A DNA stretch of 64,000 nt from an uncultured Eubacteriales bacterium (GCA_934643185.1 CAKUBN010000004.1:10006-74005); one strand, 5' to 3'. Shown: positions 14,907 through 23,974, counted from the stretch's first letter. Notes: generated by a model not told the origin, from the letters alone. Program-made: numbers and translations.

Positions 14907-15854
14907 TTAGATCTGAACCTTCTTGATGATCTCCTTGAGGCACTCAGAGCTATGTACAAGCGCGGCATGCTCGCTCTCGGTCAGCGGCAGGTTGAGCTTA
15001 TTCACAACACCCTTGTGGCCGACGGTGGTGAGCAGGCTCAGGCAGACATCGCTGATACCGTATTCGCCGTTTAGCATAGTAGAAACCGTCATGTTGGTAT
15101 CGATGCCGGAGAGGATGCACTTTACGATATGGCAGACGGAAATGGAAACCGCATAGAACGTTGCGCCCTTGCGCTTGATGACGTTGCCGCCGGACTTGCG
15201 CATGTAATCCTCAACGTCCGCATAGTTGAGCGGCGGAATCAACATGCCGTCGGTGTTTTCCATAGCCTTCTGGTATGCGTTTGCCGGAATGTTGGAGATG
15301 TTCGCAACGGACCACGGCACGAAGGAGCTGTCGCCATGCTCGCCCAGAACGTAAGCGTGTACGTTCTGCTGGTTAATCTGGTAGTACTCGGAGAGACGTG
15401 CACGCAGACGGGCGGTATCGAGGATGGTACCGGAACCGATGATGCGGGACTCCGGAATGCCGGAGCACTTGCAGAACGTATAGGTGAGGATATCAACCGG
15501 GTTGCTGACGAACAGATAGATTGCATCCGGTGCGTACTTCGTGATGTTCGGCGTGATGCTCTTGATGATGTTGACGTTCGTCTGTGCGAGGTCCAGTCTG
15601 GTCTGGCCGGGCTTACGGGCAATGCCGGACGTGATGATAACGATGTCGGAATCCTTTGCATCTTCATAGCTGCCCGCGTAAACGGAACATGGCGTGCAGA
15701 ACGGAACGCCCTGACGGATGTCCAGAGCCTCGCCCTTTGCCTTTTCCTCGTTGATATCGATCATGACAATCTCGGAAGCAATGCCCTGCACGGTGAGGGT
15801 GTAAGCGATCGTGGAGCCGACGCTGCCGCTGCCGATAATGGTAATTTTATTCAT
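14907..15854 (-). CDS. ldh: L-lactate dehydrogenase
   Basis: A 315-residue enzyme of the LDH/MDH superfamily. It has GSGSVGSTIAY (NAD-binding, residues 8-18), the substrate loop ARKPGQTR with Gln84 (glutamine selects lactate/pyruvate; malate dehydrogenases have Arg there) and Arg86. The DTARLR motif (Asp146, Arg149) and the catalytic His173 in GEHGDS are also present. It interconverts pyruvate and L-lactate with NADH in the cytoplasm; many bacterial members are activated by fructose-1,6-bisphosphate. It is transcribed from a strong SigA promoter at 15909-15937. Confidence 0.94.
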   Translation of the reverse strand: MNKITIIGSGSVGSTIAYTLTVQGIASEIVMIDINEEKAKGEALDIRQGVPFCTPCSVYAGSYEDAKDSDIVIITSGIARKPGQTRLDLAQTNVNIIKSITPNITKYAPDAIYLFVSNPVDILTYTFCKCSGIPESRIIGSGTILDTARLRARLSEYYQINQQNVHAYVLGEHGDSSFVPWSVANISNIPANAYQKAMENTDGMLIPPLNYADVEDYMRKSGGNVIKRKGATFYAVSISVCHIVKCILSGIDTNMTVSTMLNGEYGISDVCLSLLTTVGHKGVVNKLNLPLTESEHAALVHSSECLKEIIKKVQI

Positions 15855-15908
15855 AGTTCAAACCATCCTTTTTTCAGTATAGTTGCAGAATTTTGGATTA
15901 TCGCTTTG

Positions 15909-15937
15909 ATTATAGTATATTCAGGGGAATAAATCAA
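15909..15937 (-). promoter_or_regulatory. SigA-type promoter of ldh
   Basis: Minus strand TTGATT-17 bp-TATAAT about 55 bp upstream of the ldh start; AAAAAAGGATGG near the start supplies the ribosome binding site. The remaining sequence to 16076 shows no clear feature. Confidence 0.75.
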
Positions 15938-16076
15938 GTAATTTTCGGCGTTTTGGGCGCATTCTGCGGGCTTTTGGGGATTTTGTCAAAGCTGTGTCAA
16001 GCCCGTGCGAAAAAGTGAACAACATGCACGGACACCGCAGTTGTATGGCAAAACGCGCATGTCTTTGTGGCGCTTT

Positions 16077-16910
16077 TTATTTATTGTAGACCTTTTCCAT
16101 GACGTAGGCAATGTTCGCGATGCCGCCGTCCTCGCGGTGGAACATGCCGTCAAACTTGCGGGCATAGAGAAATTTGCGCCCGAGGAACTCCGTTTCGAAC
16201 CGGTCGTCGTCATCGCTTAAAATCTCCTCGCACAGTATCAGCGCTTCGTCTACGATGTACGCCGGAACAGCCTGCAGACCGTGACCGCCGTAAAACTTGT
16301 CGATGCCCTTAAGATATGTCGCAAGGTGGTCGAGGCTTTTCGCATACGTCTCGACCGTTGTGGAGCACGGCAAACCGAGCAGTGTGTTCGCATTGCAGGC
16401 GTCGCCGGAATACAGAACGCGGCGGGCACGGTCCAGATAGACCATGGTTCCCACGGTATGACCCGGCACGGCAATGGCCTCAATCTGCACGCCGCCGAGG
16501 TCGAACACGTCGCCGTCTTGAACAGGCAGCGTCTTCACTGCGCACGGCGGCACAACGTCTTCCTTTTTGGGTACAAACGCCCCCTCCGGCTTGCCGCTGC
16601 CCATCACAAATCCGTAGCGCTTGTCGATGTCGCCGTGCTCGTACAAAAGCGCAACGTCCGCCGGGTTCACATAGCATTCCCCGTACTCAAACGATGCGCC
16701 GGCGTGATCCACATGTCCGTGCGTCAGCACAAGCGTAACGGGCAAATCGGTACATTCGCGTACAAACGCTTTCAAACTGCCTACGCCTGTAAGACCATCG
16801 ATAAGCAGCGCTTTTTCACTGCCTTCAATCAAATAGCAAAGCTCGCCGCCCAGACCGCCGATCTGCGTAACATTGTCAAAAATCTTTCGGCTTGTAAAAA
16901 ACTTGGACAA
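16077..16910 (-). CDS. MBL-fold metallo-hydrolase
   Basis: A 277-residue metallo-beta-lactamase-fold hydrolase with the metal motif LTHGHVDHAGAS (residues 62-73), a later VPGHTVGTMVYLD histidine, YSGDACNA aspartate and a GGHG histidine. Five metal ligands are therefore in place for a dinuclear site. It resembles glyoxalase II-like or quinolone-related hydrolases, but the substrate is not evident. The start is TTG at 16910 with GGAGGAGG about 9 nt upstream. It is a single gene; the 250 bp upstream, shared with rpsT, hold the rpsT promoter and otherwise nothing I can identify. Confidence 0.85.
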   Translation of the reverse strand: MSKFFTSRKIFDNVTQIGGLGGELCYLIEGSEKALLIDGLTGVGSLKAFVRECTDLPVTLVLTHGHVDHAGASFEYGECYVNPADVALLYEHGDIDKRYGFVMGSGKPEGAFVPKKEDVVPPCAVKTLPVQDGDVFDLGGVQIEAIAVPGHTVGTMVYLDRARRVLYSGDACNANTLLGLPCSTTVETYAKSLDHLATYLKGIDKFYGGHGLQAVPAYIVDEALILCEEILSDDDDRFETEFLGRKFLYARKFDGMFHREDGGIANIAYVMEKVYNK

Positions 16911-17164
16911 AATAAGCGCCTCCTCCGTAAATTTGCGGCTCTGCCGCCTTTTTATAAAACGGCTGCCGTCTGCGCCGCTTTCCTGCGTTTTTCGCTTTTA
17001 TTATACGATATCGTTAAAAAAATGTCTATAAGAAAATCTCGGCTTACGGGACTTTTTGCATTGCATTTAAAACAGATTTTTATCATACGGAAGTACTTTA
17101 CGGCCCTTCTAACGGTAAACCGCGCTTTTTATCTGCCGTTTTACGAAAAAAGGCAAAAAAGCTC

Positions 17165-17193
17165 TTGCATTTTCGGGGGCTATGTGGTATGAT
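17165..17193 (+). promoter_or_regulatory. SigA-type promoter of rpsT
   Basis: TTGCAT-17 bp-TATGAT, 100 bp upstream of the rpsT start. It leaves a leader of about 95 nt, long enough for translational autocontrol. Confidence 0.75.
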
Positions 17194-17292
17194 TATGTCT
17201 GCGTTATTGGAGTTCAAGGCGAATCTATGCCCACCAATACGGTTCAGGCGGTTTCGCCGTACTATAATCCTACGATCGAGGAGGTGTCTACT

Positions 17293-17553
17293 GTGCCCAA
17301 CATCAAATCCGCTAAGAAGCGCGTTAAGGTCGCTGCCGCAAAGACCCTGCAGAACAAGATGATCAACTCTCAGCTCAAGACAGAGATCAAGAAGGCTAAC
17401 GTTGCTATCGAGTCCAATGCTGCTGACAAGGCTGAGGCTGTCAAGGTCGCTGTTAAGAGAATCGACCAGGCTGCTGCAAAGGGTATTCTGCACAAGAATA
17501 CGGCTGCCAGAAAGAAGTCCGCTCTCGATAAGAAGCTGAACGCTGGCGCGTAA
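17293..17553 (+). CDS. rpsT: 30S ribosomal protein S20
   Basis: An 86-residue, lysine- and alanine-rich protein starting [13 protein letters not shown] and ending [13 protein letters not shown], the S20 pattern throughout ([29 protein letters not shown]). It binds 16S rRNA in the lower body of the small subunit. The start is GTG at 17293, preceded by GAGGAGGTG with good spacing; the open frame reaches further upstream but the family starts here. GTG or UUG starts are common for S20 genes, where weak initiation aids autoregulation. It is monocistronic with its own promoter and terminators. Confidence 0.96.
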   Translation: MPNIKSAKKRVKVAAAKTLQNKMINSQLKTEIKKANVAIESNAADKAEAVKVAVKRIDQAAAKGILHKNTAARKKSALDKKLNAGA

Positions 17554-17578
17554 TTTTCCCAACATCGCAATGCATTAG

Positions 17579-17604
17579 ACGACTGCTTTCGGGCAGTCGT
17601 TTTG
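17579..17604 (+). terminator. Intrinsic terminator of rpsT
   Basis: ACGACTGC-TTTCGG-GCAGTCGT followed by TTTTG. Confidence 0.85.
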
Positions 17605-17637
17605 CATTTTACGGCACTTTTTAAAGAGAATAAGTAA

Positions 17638-17680
17638 GGCGGAAGCAGGCTTTTTCGGTCTGCTTCCGCCTTTTTGTTTT
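17638..17680 (+). terminator. Second intrinsic terminator downstream of rpsT
   Basis: GGCGGAAGCAG / CTGCTTCCGCC stem followed by TTTTTGTTTTT. It backs up the first terminator 35 bp upstream. Confidence 0.85.
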
Positions 17681-17700
17681 TGCTATGCCTCTGCACTTTT

Positions 17701-17898
17701 CTAACGACTTGCCACGCAAGTCGTTCAGGAAACCCATACGACTGGGTTTCCTACAATTTGAACGTCCCCCGGACGTTCAAATTTACTTTCCTAGTCTTTG
17801 GTTAGGCAAAAGGTATTTCGAGCTCTGCGGAGCTCGACCAAGGGCTCTGCCCTTGGATTCCGCAAGTTTTCTGAAGAAAACTTGACTAAAGACTTTAT
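17701..17898 (-). repeat. Mosaic palindromic element, copy A
   Basis: Read on the minus strand it has the family order: TAAAGTCTTTAGT, hairpin 1 CAAGTTTTC/GAAAACTTG, hairpin 2 CAAGGGC/GCCCTTG, hairpin 3 TCGAGCTC-CGCA-GAGCTCGA, linker CCTTTTGCCTAACC, hairpin 4 TTTGAACGTCC/GGACGTTCAAA, hairpin 5 AGGAAACCCA/TGGGTTTCCT and hairpin 6 AACGACTTG/CAAGTCGTT. It lies between the convergent rpsT and DUF4190 genes. Confidence 0.85.
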
Positions 17899-17923
17899 TC
17901 GTTCGCCCGTCGGCAGAATCTTC

Positions 17924-18328
17924 TTACCACAACGACTCAATAAATACCATGGCGTACAAAAAGATGCTGAACACGGTCGTTATCATGCCGATGGTAAGCC
18001 CGGCGACGGCGAGGCCTTTGCCCCGCTGAAAGCTCTTCTTAATCTGTGAAAGCCCCAATGTAGAGAACACAATGCCGAGGATTGACAGCGGCGGGAATAC
18101 ACACATCAGCACAAGCGCGACGCACGAAAGCACAAAGCCCGCGACCGCGTAGCCGTTCATGCGGTTATTCATCGGCATCCCATACGGCCGGTAGGGCTGC
18201 ACATACGGATTTTTCGGTTCTTCAAACTCCGAGTTCGGCGCAAGCTGTATTTTCGCTTCACTGCCGCAGTTTGGGCAGCAGCGCATTGTTTCCGGGTACA
18301 CAGTGCCGCATTCATAGCATTGTACCAT
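17924..18328 (-). CDS. Zinc-ribbon DUF4190 membrane protein
   Basis: A 134-residue protein with an N-terminal zinc ribbon (CYECGTVYPETMRCCPNCGSE in two CxxC pairs, residues 4-22), a proline-rich linker, and two membrane segments (about 60-85 and 105-130). The membrane part, GYAVAGFVLSCVALVL ... LGIVFSTLGLSQIKKS ... GKGLAVAGLTIG, is the DUF4190 pattern. Such proteins are common in Firmicutes with no assigned role. It is monocistronic, with the stop 26 bp from repeat copy A. Confidence 0.82.
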   Translation of the reverse strand: MVQCYECGTVYPETMRCCPNCGSEAKIQLAPNSEFEEPKNPYVQPYRPYGMPMNNRMNGYAVAGFVLSCVALVLMCVFPPLSILGIVFSTLGLSQIKKSFQRGKGLAVAGLTIGMITTVFSIFLYAMVFIESLW

Positions 18329-18480
18329 TTCTCCACCCCATTTTTGCTCTTTTCCCCAGTATATCGGGTTTTAGTAGCCTTGTCAATGCCCGTTTCTGTC
18401 CGCGGCGGACGGGCAAAAATGACAAATTTGCCCATGTGCAAAGGATTTTACGATTTTATGAAAAAATCTTTAAATCTCTA

Positions 18481-18509
18481 TTGACAGTCATACGATTATG
18501 TTGTATACT
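18481..18509 (+). promoter_or_regulatory. SigA-type promoter of the DUF1836-hflK-hflC operon
   Basis: TTGACA-17 bp-TATACT, 31 bp upstream of the DUF1836 start. Confidence 0.8.
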
Positions 18510-18539
18510 CTCATCATCACATAGAAGGAGATGAACAAA

Positions 18540-19094
18540 GTGGAGTGGACACTTCCCGGAACGGTGCTTTCCGTTGACGCAGACCGGCCGCAGGCGGCGG
18601 AGGAAGTTTTTTCTTCCCTGTTTTTAGCCGGCGGGCTGGTGCTTTCGCAGGTGACGCAAGTCACGGGGCTGGAGCCGTACATCATTCAAAACTGGGTGCG
18701 GCGCGGCTTTTTGGCGCCGCCGAAGCAGCGCAAGTACACGCGCCGCCAGTTGAGCCGCATCTTAATGATCAACGCGTTGAAAAGCACGCTTTCCATCGAG
18801 CAGATCTGCAAGCTTTTAAGCTACATCAACGGTGCGCTGGACGATGAGGGCGACGACACCATCGACGATACGGAGCTGTACGGCGCGTTCGTGCTGGTGG
18901 CGGGCAGCGTGCAGAAGCACGGCTTGACCTCGGAAAGCGAAATGAACCGTTTGATTGCGGACGGCCTTAAGGACTACAAAGAGTCGATCCCCGGCGCGAA
19001 GGAACGGATTGAACAGGCTTTGCGCATTATGATCACCGCGTGGCGCGCCGCGCAGCTGCAAACCAAAGCGCAGAGCATGATGAACGCGCTCTAA
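18540..19094 (+). CDS. DUF1836 domain protein (MerR-like DNA-binding)
   Basis: A 184-residue protein of the DUF1836 family, with a MerR-like winged-helix region: LSQVTQVTGLEPYIIQNWVRRG, then KYTRRQLSRILMINALKSTLSIEQICKLL in the usual order. I use the GTG at 18540, since AAGGAG (18525-18530) is 9 nt upstream; the ATG at 18531 touches the SD and is less likely. It is the first gene of an operon with hflK and hflC (31 bp gap), so it may regulate them or respond to the same membrane stress. Ligand unknown. Confidence 0.82.
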   Translation: MEWTLPGTVLSVDADRPQAAEEVFSSLFLAGGLVLSQVTQVTGLEPYIIQNWVRRGFLAPPKQRKYTRRQLSRILMINALKSTLSIEQICKLLSYINGALDDEGDDTIDDTELYGAFVLVAGSVQKHGLTSESEMNRLIADGLKDYKESIPGAKERIEQALRIMITAWRAAQLQTKAQSMMNAL

Positions 19095-19125
19095 GTGAGC
19101 ACAGATTTTGAAAAAGGAGAAATTT

Positions 19126-20154
19126 ATGTTTGAGGAATTCAAGGGCACCGAGATTCCCATCCCAACGCCAAAAAAGCCGAGCGGAGACTTTTTAAAGAAG
19201 CTGCCGAAAATCGTGCTCATCGTCGTGATCGTCCTCGTACTGCTCGCCGTTGTGGCAAGCTCTTGGTACACCGTGAACGACAAGGAACAGGCCGTTGTGA
19301 CCACGTTCGGCAAGGTGACAGACATCACGGATGCCGGCTTCCACTTTAAGCTGCCGTTCGGCATTCAGAAAGTGGAAAAGGTCAACGTGAACGTCTACCA
19401 GAAGATCGAGCTCGGCTACCGCAGCGTAGGCTCCGCCGACAACTTCGACATCATCGAAAGCGAAACGAAAATGATCACCGGCGACTACAACATCGTCGAC
19501 GTGGAGTTCTTCGTGGAGTACAAGGTCAGCGACCCTGAAAAGTACCTCTACGGCTCGTATGACCCGGAAACGATTCTGCGCAACCTGCTGCAAAGTCAGG
19601 TGCGCAACGTGGTCGGCTCCGAAGCCGTGGACGCCGTTTTGACGACCGGCAAGGAATCCATCCAGATGCGTGTCAAAGAGCTTGTATCCGAAATTTTGCA
19701 GGAATACGACATCGGTTTGACGCTTGTAGACGTAAAAATTCAGGACTCCGACCCACCGACCGATGAGGTCACGGAAGCGTTTAAGGCCGTGGAAACCGCA
19801 AAGCAGCAGGCAGAGACCGTGCGCAATGAGGCGCGCGCCTACCAGAACGCACAGCTCCCGCAGGCGGAAGCCAAAGCCGACGAGCTGCTGCGTAACGCCG
19901 AATATTTGAAGCAGAAGCGCATCAACGAAGCGACGGAGCAGGTCGCGATGTTCGAGGCCATGTACAAGGAGTACAGCCAGAACCCGGGCATCACGCGCTC
20001 CAGAATGTACTATGAAGCCATTTCCGAAGCCCTGCCGGACGTGAAGGTGTATATCGATACCTCCGGCGAAAACGGCGTGCAGAAGGTGCTGCCGCTTGAA
20101 AGCTTCACACAGGGCGATGTGACTACGACCGCCCCCGAAAAAGGAGAAGAATAA
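19126..20154 (+). CDS. hflK: HflK-like SPFH/band-7 membrane protein
   Basis: A 342-residue SPFH (stomatin/prohibitin) protein. There is a short cytoplasmic N-terminus, one membrane helix (about 30-50), then the band-7 domain beginning YTVNDKEQAVVTTFGKV and a long charged coiled-coil (about 220-300, AFKAVETAKQQAETVRNEARAYQN). HflK and HflC form a large membrane ring that in E. coli encloses the FtsH protease and controls its access to substrates. No ftsH is in the window. ATG at 19126 with AAAGGAGA upstream. hflC follows after 3 nt, so the two are co-translated. Confidence 0.88.
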   Translation: MFEEFKGTEIPIPTPKKPSGDFLKKLPKIVLIVVIVLVLLAVVASSWYTVNDKEQAVVTTFGKVTDITDAGFHFKLPFGIQKVEKVNVNVYQKIELGYRSVGSADNFDIIESETKMITGDYNIVDVEFFVEYKVSDPEKYLYGSYDPETILRNLLQSQVRNVVGSEAVDAVLTTGKESIQMRVKELVSEILQEYDIGLTLVDVKIQDSDPPTDEVTEAFKAVETAKQQAETVRNEARAYQNAQLPQAEAKADELLRNAEYLKQKRINEATEQVAMFEAMYKEYSQNPGITRSRMYYEAISEALPDVKVYIDTSGENGVQKVLPLESFTQGDVTTTAPEKGEE

Positions 20155-20157
20155 CCG

Positions 20158-21033
20158 ATGAAAAAGAAAACCGTGATCCTCTTGGCCGTGCTTATACTGG
20201 CGGCTGTGTGCCTCTTTAATTCCGTGTACACCGTGGAGGAAAACGAATACGGCTGCACCGTGCGGCTCTCTAAAATCATCTCGACGACCGATGAGCCGGG
20301 CCTGCACTTTAAAGTGCCGTTTTTGGACAGCGTGAAGTCCTTCCCGAAAGCCACCATGCTGTATGATATTCCGCCAAGCGAAGTGCTGACCGCCGACAAG
20401 CAGAACATGACCGTGGACTGCTACGTGCTGTGGAGCGTCTCCGACCCGCTGAAATTTTACCAATCGCTCGGCAACACGAGCGTTGCTGAGGAACGCTTAA
20501 ACGCGCTGACCTACAACGCCCTCAAAACCGTAATGGGCACGCTTTCGCAGTCAAACATCATCAATATGGACGACGGCGCAGCGCGAAACGACATTTACGA
20601 GGGCATTACCATAGGCGTCGATACGCTTGCCGCAAACTACGGCATCAAGGTCGAGGACGTGAAAATCAAGCGCTTTGACCTGCCGGAGGCAAACGAAAGC
20701 GCCGTTTATGCCCGCATGATCTCCGAACGCCAGCAGATTGCGGAAAAATACACCGCAGACGGCAACTACGAAGCATCGCTCATCCGCAATGATGTCGATA
20801 AGCAGGTGAACATCATTGTCTCGAACGCGGAGGCCGAAGCCGCAAAATTGCAGGCCGAGGGCGAAGCCGAATACATGCGACTGCTCGGCAAAGCGTACAA
20901 TACCGAGGATAAGCAGGAGTTCTACAAATTCACACAGGCGCTTGAAGCCTTAAAGAGCACCTTAAACGGCGACGAGAAGACCATTATCTTAGGCAAGGAT
21001 TCGGACTTGGCACAGATTTTGACGAATCCGTAA
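20158..21033 (+). CDS. hflC: HflC-like SPFH/band-7 membrane protein
   Basis: A 291-residue partner of HflK. It has an N-terminal membrane helix (residues 4-20), the band-7 domain with YTVEENEYGCTVRLSKI and GLHFKVPFLDSVKSF, and the helical stretch RMISERQQIAEKYTADG ... NAEAEAAKLQAEGEAEYMRLL typical of HflC. It starts 3 nt after hflK, with AAAGGAGAAGAA at the end of hflK as its binding site. HflK/C pairs are best known from Proteobacteria but also occur in Clostridia. Two hairpins downstream end the operon. Confidence 0.88.
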   Translation: MKKKTVILLAVLILAAVCLFNSVYTVEENEYGCTVRLSKIISTTDEPGLHFKVPFLDSVKSFPKATMLYDIPPSEVLTADKQNMTVDCYVLWSVSDPLKFYQSLGNTSVAEERLNALTYNALKTVMGTLSQSNIINMDDGAARNDIYEGITIGVDTLAANYGIKVEDVKIKRFDLPEANESAVYARMISERQQIAEKYTADGNYEASLIRNDVDKQVNIIVSNAEAEAAKLQAEGEAEYMRLLGKAYNTEDKQEFYKFTQALEALKSTLNGDEKTIILGKDSDLAQILTNP

Positions 21034-21039
21034 AGCCTG

Positions 21040-21073
21040 ATAGCCACCCCAGCAAAACCGGGGTGGCTATTCC
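21040..21073 (+). terminator. Intrinsic terminator of the hflKC operon
   Basis: ATAGCCACCCC / GGGGTGGCTAT stem with an 8-nt loop, directly after the hflC stop; the T run is short. Confidence 0.65.
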
Positions 21074-21082
21074 CATATAAAC

Positions 21083-21127
21083 GAGAACGGCACAGCCCGG
21101 GAGGAAGTCCAAGGCTGTGCCGTTCTC
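21083..21127. terminator. Hairpin between convergent hflC and thiC
   Basis: GAGAACGGCACAGCC / GGCTGTGCCGTTCTC, a perfect 15-bp stem. On the minus strand it is followed by GTTTATAT, so it probably ends thiC transcription. Confidence 0.65.
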
Positions 21128-21161
21128 TATTCAAATCACATAGGAGTCTTATGATCTCAAA

Positions 21162-22469
21162 TTATTCATCGAAGATGGAGACGATCTCGCCGTCTAAGAT
21201 GCGGTTCATGTTCTTCACCGCGCAGAAGTTGCCGCACATGCTGCACGTGTCTTCCTTCTCCGGGCGGGAGGATTCGCGGTAGCGGCGCGCCTTTTCGGGG
21301 TCGATTGCGAGGTCAAACATCGCGTTCCAGTCAAGCTTCTTTCTGGCAACTGCCATTTCGTTGTCCCAATCCATCGCGTGCGGAACGCCCTTTGCGATGT
21401 CAGCCGCATGCGCTGCAATGCGTGCCGCGATGATGCCCTCCTTCACGTCGTCCACGTCCGGCAGGCGCAGGTGCTCTGCGGGCGTGACGTAACACAGGAA
21501 CGATGCGCCGTTCATGGCTGCCACCGTGCCGCCGATGGCGGAGGTGATATGGTCATAGCCCGGGGCGATGTCCGTGACGATCGGGCCGAGCACATAGAAC
21601 GGTGCGCCGTGGCACAGCGTTTTCTGAATCTCCATGTTCGCCGCAATCTGATTGAGCGGCATATGGCCGGGACCCTCGATCATGATCTGCACGTCTTTTT
21701 CCCACGCGCGCTTGGTCAGCTCGCCGAGCGTGATGAGCTCTTCAATCTGCGAAGCGTCGGTCGCGTCCTGCAGGCAGCCGGGGCGGCATGCATCGCCGAG
21801 GCTGAGCGTCACGTCATATTCACGGCAAATGTCGAGAATTTCGTCAAAATACTGGAAGAACGGGTTCTCCTCGCCGGTCATTTCCATCCATGCAAAAATG
21901 ATGGAGCCGCCGCGGGAAACGATGTTCATCAAACGGCGGTTGCGTTTAAACTTCTTCGCCGTCTCTTTATTGATGCCGCAGTGAATGGTCATGAAGTCTA
22001 CGCCGTCCTCCGCATGCATGCGCACAATGTCAATCCACTCGCGCGCAGTGATTTTGCCGAGCGCCTTGTGGTAGTAAACGACTGCGTCATAGATCGGCAC
22101 GGTGCCGATCATCGCCGGACACTCGTGCGTCAGCTTGCGGCGGAACTTCTGCGTATCGCCGAAGGAGCTGAGGTCCATAATGGCCTCCGCACCCATTTCG
22201 ACCGCATGATTTACTTTTTCAAGCTCCATGTTAAGGTCGGTGAGGTCGCGGGACGTGCCGAGATTGACGTTGATCTTCGTCTTCAGCATGGAGCCGAGAC
22301 CGTTCGGCTCTATGCATGTATGCACCTTATTGCACGGGATGATGACCTTGCCCTCCGCCATGAGCGCCATGAGTTTTTTCGGCTCCAAATGCTCTTTTTC
22401 GGCGACTTTCGCCATTTCCGGCGTAAAAATGCCCTTGCGGGCGGCATCCATCTGCGTTGTGTATTCCAT
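21162..22469 (-). CDS. thiC: Phosphomethylpyrimidine synthase
   Basis: ThiC is a radical-SAM enzyme that converts aminoimidazole ribotide into HMP-phosphate, the pyrimidine half of thiamine. The 435-residue product has the family core ([55 protein letters not shown]) and the C-terminal cluster motif CSMCGNFC, which binds the [4Fe-4S] cluster. The ATG at 22469 has AAAGGAA upstream; a longer open frame runs into the leader and is not used. A TPP riboswitch lies directly upstream. No other thi gene is nearby. Confidence 0.96.
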   Translation of the reverse strand: MEYTTQMDAARKGIFTPEMAKVAEKEHLEPKKLMALMAEGKVIIPCNKVHTCIEPNGLGSMLKTKINVNLGTSRDLTDLNMELEKVNHAVEMGAEAIMDLSSFGDTQKFRRKLTHECPAMIGTVPIYDAVVYYHKALGKITAREWIDIVRMHAEDGVDFMTIHCGINKETAKKFKRNRRLMNIVSRGGSIIFAWMEMTGEENPFFQYFDEILDICREYDVTLSLGDACRPGCLQDATDASQIEELITLGELTKRAWEKDVQIMIEGPGHMPLNQIAANMEIQKTLCHGAPFYVLGPIVTDIAPGYDHITSAIGGTVAAMNGASFLCYVTPAEHLRLPDVDDVKEGIIAARIAAHAADIAKGVPHAMDWDNEMAVARKKLDWNAMFDLAIDPEKARRYRESSRPEKEDTCSMCGNFCAVKNMNRILDGEIVSIFDE

Positions 22470-22544
22470 TTTCTGTTCCTTTCCTAATGCGTGTTTCGGA
22501 ACAAAAGAATAGGGCATGTGATAATGACACATACCCGGATATTT

Positions 22545-22628
22545 CCGTTCCCTACGTTGGCATTATCCAAATCAGGTTATTCGGGTCGAGGGTCACACCC
22601 TCCTCTCAGCCCGTATACGAGCACCCCG
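22545..22628 (-). promoter_or_regulatory. TPP (THI-box) riboswitch
   Basis: On the minus strand the conserved THI elements follow one another: GGGGTGCTC, GGGCTGAGAGGAGGGT, GACCCTCGACCC, AACCTGATTTGGATAATGCC and AACGTAGGGAA. Thiamine pyrophosphate binding should shut off thiC. The about 75-nt expression platform to the start codon contains CGGGTATGTG and CACATGCCC, which can pair, and then the ribosome binding site. There is no obvious T run, so translational control is likely. Confidence 0.95.
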
Positions 22629-22658
22629 TTTATTATTTTTTGCGTTTTCCGCGTACTT

Positions 22659-22687
22659 ACTCTACCACGCCAAGTGCGTTTTGTCAA
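22659..22687 (-). promoter_or_regulatory. SigA-type promoter of the TPP riboswitch-thiC transcript
   Basis: Minus strand TTGACA-17 bp-TAGAGT, ending about 30 bp before the riboswitch. Confidence 0.75.
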
Positions 22688-22708
22688 GATTTTGCCTGTG
22701 TTCTCGGC

Positions 22709-23974
22709 TTAGTGTCCGTGCACGTTGATCTCTTTCTCGCTCAATTTCGAATAAATAAGCTGCTGTCCGGAATAAAGGCTGAAATAGCCCGAAAACAGGA
22801 AGCTTACAAGCGCCGCGATCATGCAGAACAGTGCGCTTTCGCCGCCGAAGAGCTCTACGCTGAGCAGAATTGTCGCAATGGGACAGTTCGTCACACCGCA
22901 GAACAGCGCCGCTATGCCGATGGCCGCGCCGAACGCGGGACTCAGACCGACAAGCAGCGCCAGCGTACCGCCGAGCGTGGCACCGATGAACAGCGTGGGC
23001 ACGATCTCGCCGCCTTTAAAGCCTGCGCCGATCGTGATGGAGGTAAAGATCATCTTGAGCAGGAATGCCTCGGGACGCACGACGCCCTCTTCAAAAATGC
23101 GCTCGATGACGTCCATACCGCCGCCGTTATACGCGCGCGTACCGACAAGCAATGTGAGCAAAATCACCACAACACCGCCGACCGCCGCGCGGAGAAATTC
23201 GTTTTTAAAAAGCCTTTTGAAGAGCTTTGCGCCGCTGTGCATCGCCCAGCAGAACAGCATACTGGCAACCGCACACAAAATGGCGATGACGAGCACACGC
23301 CACATTGTGGAAATGTCAAATGCCGGGACATTTTCGACGAGAAAATGCTCCGGGACAACGCCCATAACCAGCGCCAGTGCATAGGCAGACGCAGAGCACA
23401 CGATGCACGGGAACAGCGCCGAAGTGCAGAAGCGGCCGACGCTGACGACCTCTATCGCGAAGACACATGCCGCCATCGGCGTGCCGAATACCGCCGCGAA
23501 CACGGCGCTCATGCCGCACATGGTGAGAACGTGGCGGTCTTCCTCATTTAAACGGAACAGCTTGCCGAAGAACGTCGCCACGCTTCCGCCGATTTGGAGC
23601 GCCGCACCCTCGCGGCCCGCGGAGCCGCCGAGCAGGTGTGTAATCGTTGTGCCGAGGAAAATGGCCGGCGCAAGCAAAATGGAAACACCTTTATTGCTGC
23701 GTACACCCTCGAACACCTCGTTCGTGCCCACGCCGGAAACGCGGCAAAGTTTATAAACGCCCACAATGGCCAAACCGCCGACGGGCAGCAAATATAAAAG
23801 CCATGGGTTAGCGCCGCGCATGGCCGTTGCCCACGCAACGGATTTTGAAAACAGCGCGCCGACGAAGCCGCCAAGCCCGCCGACAAGCAAGCCTAAAACG
23901 CCCCACCGCAAAAACGCCGCAATGTACGCCCACACGTTTTCCGCAAGCGAGCGAATTTTCTCTTTGTTCTCCAT
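22709..23974 (-). CDS. ClC-family anion channel/transporter
   Basis: A 421-residue polytopic protein of the ClC family (about 10-11 usable helices). It has the conserved GSAGREGAALQIGGS (motif 2; the Glu is the gating/proton glutamate), GMSAVFAAVFGTPMAA and GAGFKGGEIVPTLFIGATLGG (motif 3). The usual first motif GSGIP is replaced by SGVGTNEVFEGVR, so the selectivity filter is not the Cl- consensus. The fluoride-exporting ClC-F branch also departs from that consensus, so fluoride is possible but unproven. ATG at 23974 with GAGGAC upstream. It is co-directional with degV. Confidence 0.85.
   Translation of the reverse strand: MENKEKIRSLAENVWAYIAAFLRWGVLGLLVGGLGGFVGALFSKSVAWATAMRGANPWLLYLLPVGGLAIVGVYKLCRVSGVGTNEVFEGVRSNKGVSILLAPAIFLGTTITHLLGGSAGREGAALQIGGSVATFFGKLFRLNEEDRHVLTMCGMSAVFAAVFGTPMAACVFAIEVVSVGRFCTSALFPCIVCSASAYALALVMGVVPEHFLVENVPAFDISTMWRVLVIAILCAVASMLFCWAMHSGAKLFKRLFKNEFLRAAVGGVVVILLTLLVGTRAYNGGGMDVIERIFEEGVVRPEAFLLKMIFTSITIGAGFKGGEIVPTLFIGATLGGTLALLVGLSPAFGAAIGIAALFCGVTNCPIATILLSVELFGGESALFCMIAALVSFLFSGYFSLYSGQQLIYSKLSEKEINVHGH

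Noticed and set aside
17701..17898. Mosaic element as an insertion sequence
   Set aside because: No transposase reading frame, no clear terminal inverted repeats at the outer ends and no obvious target duplication; at most a non-autonomous element.
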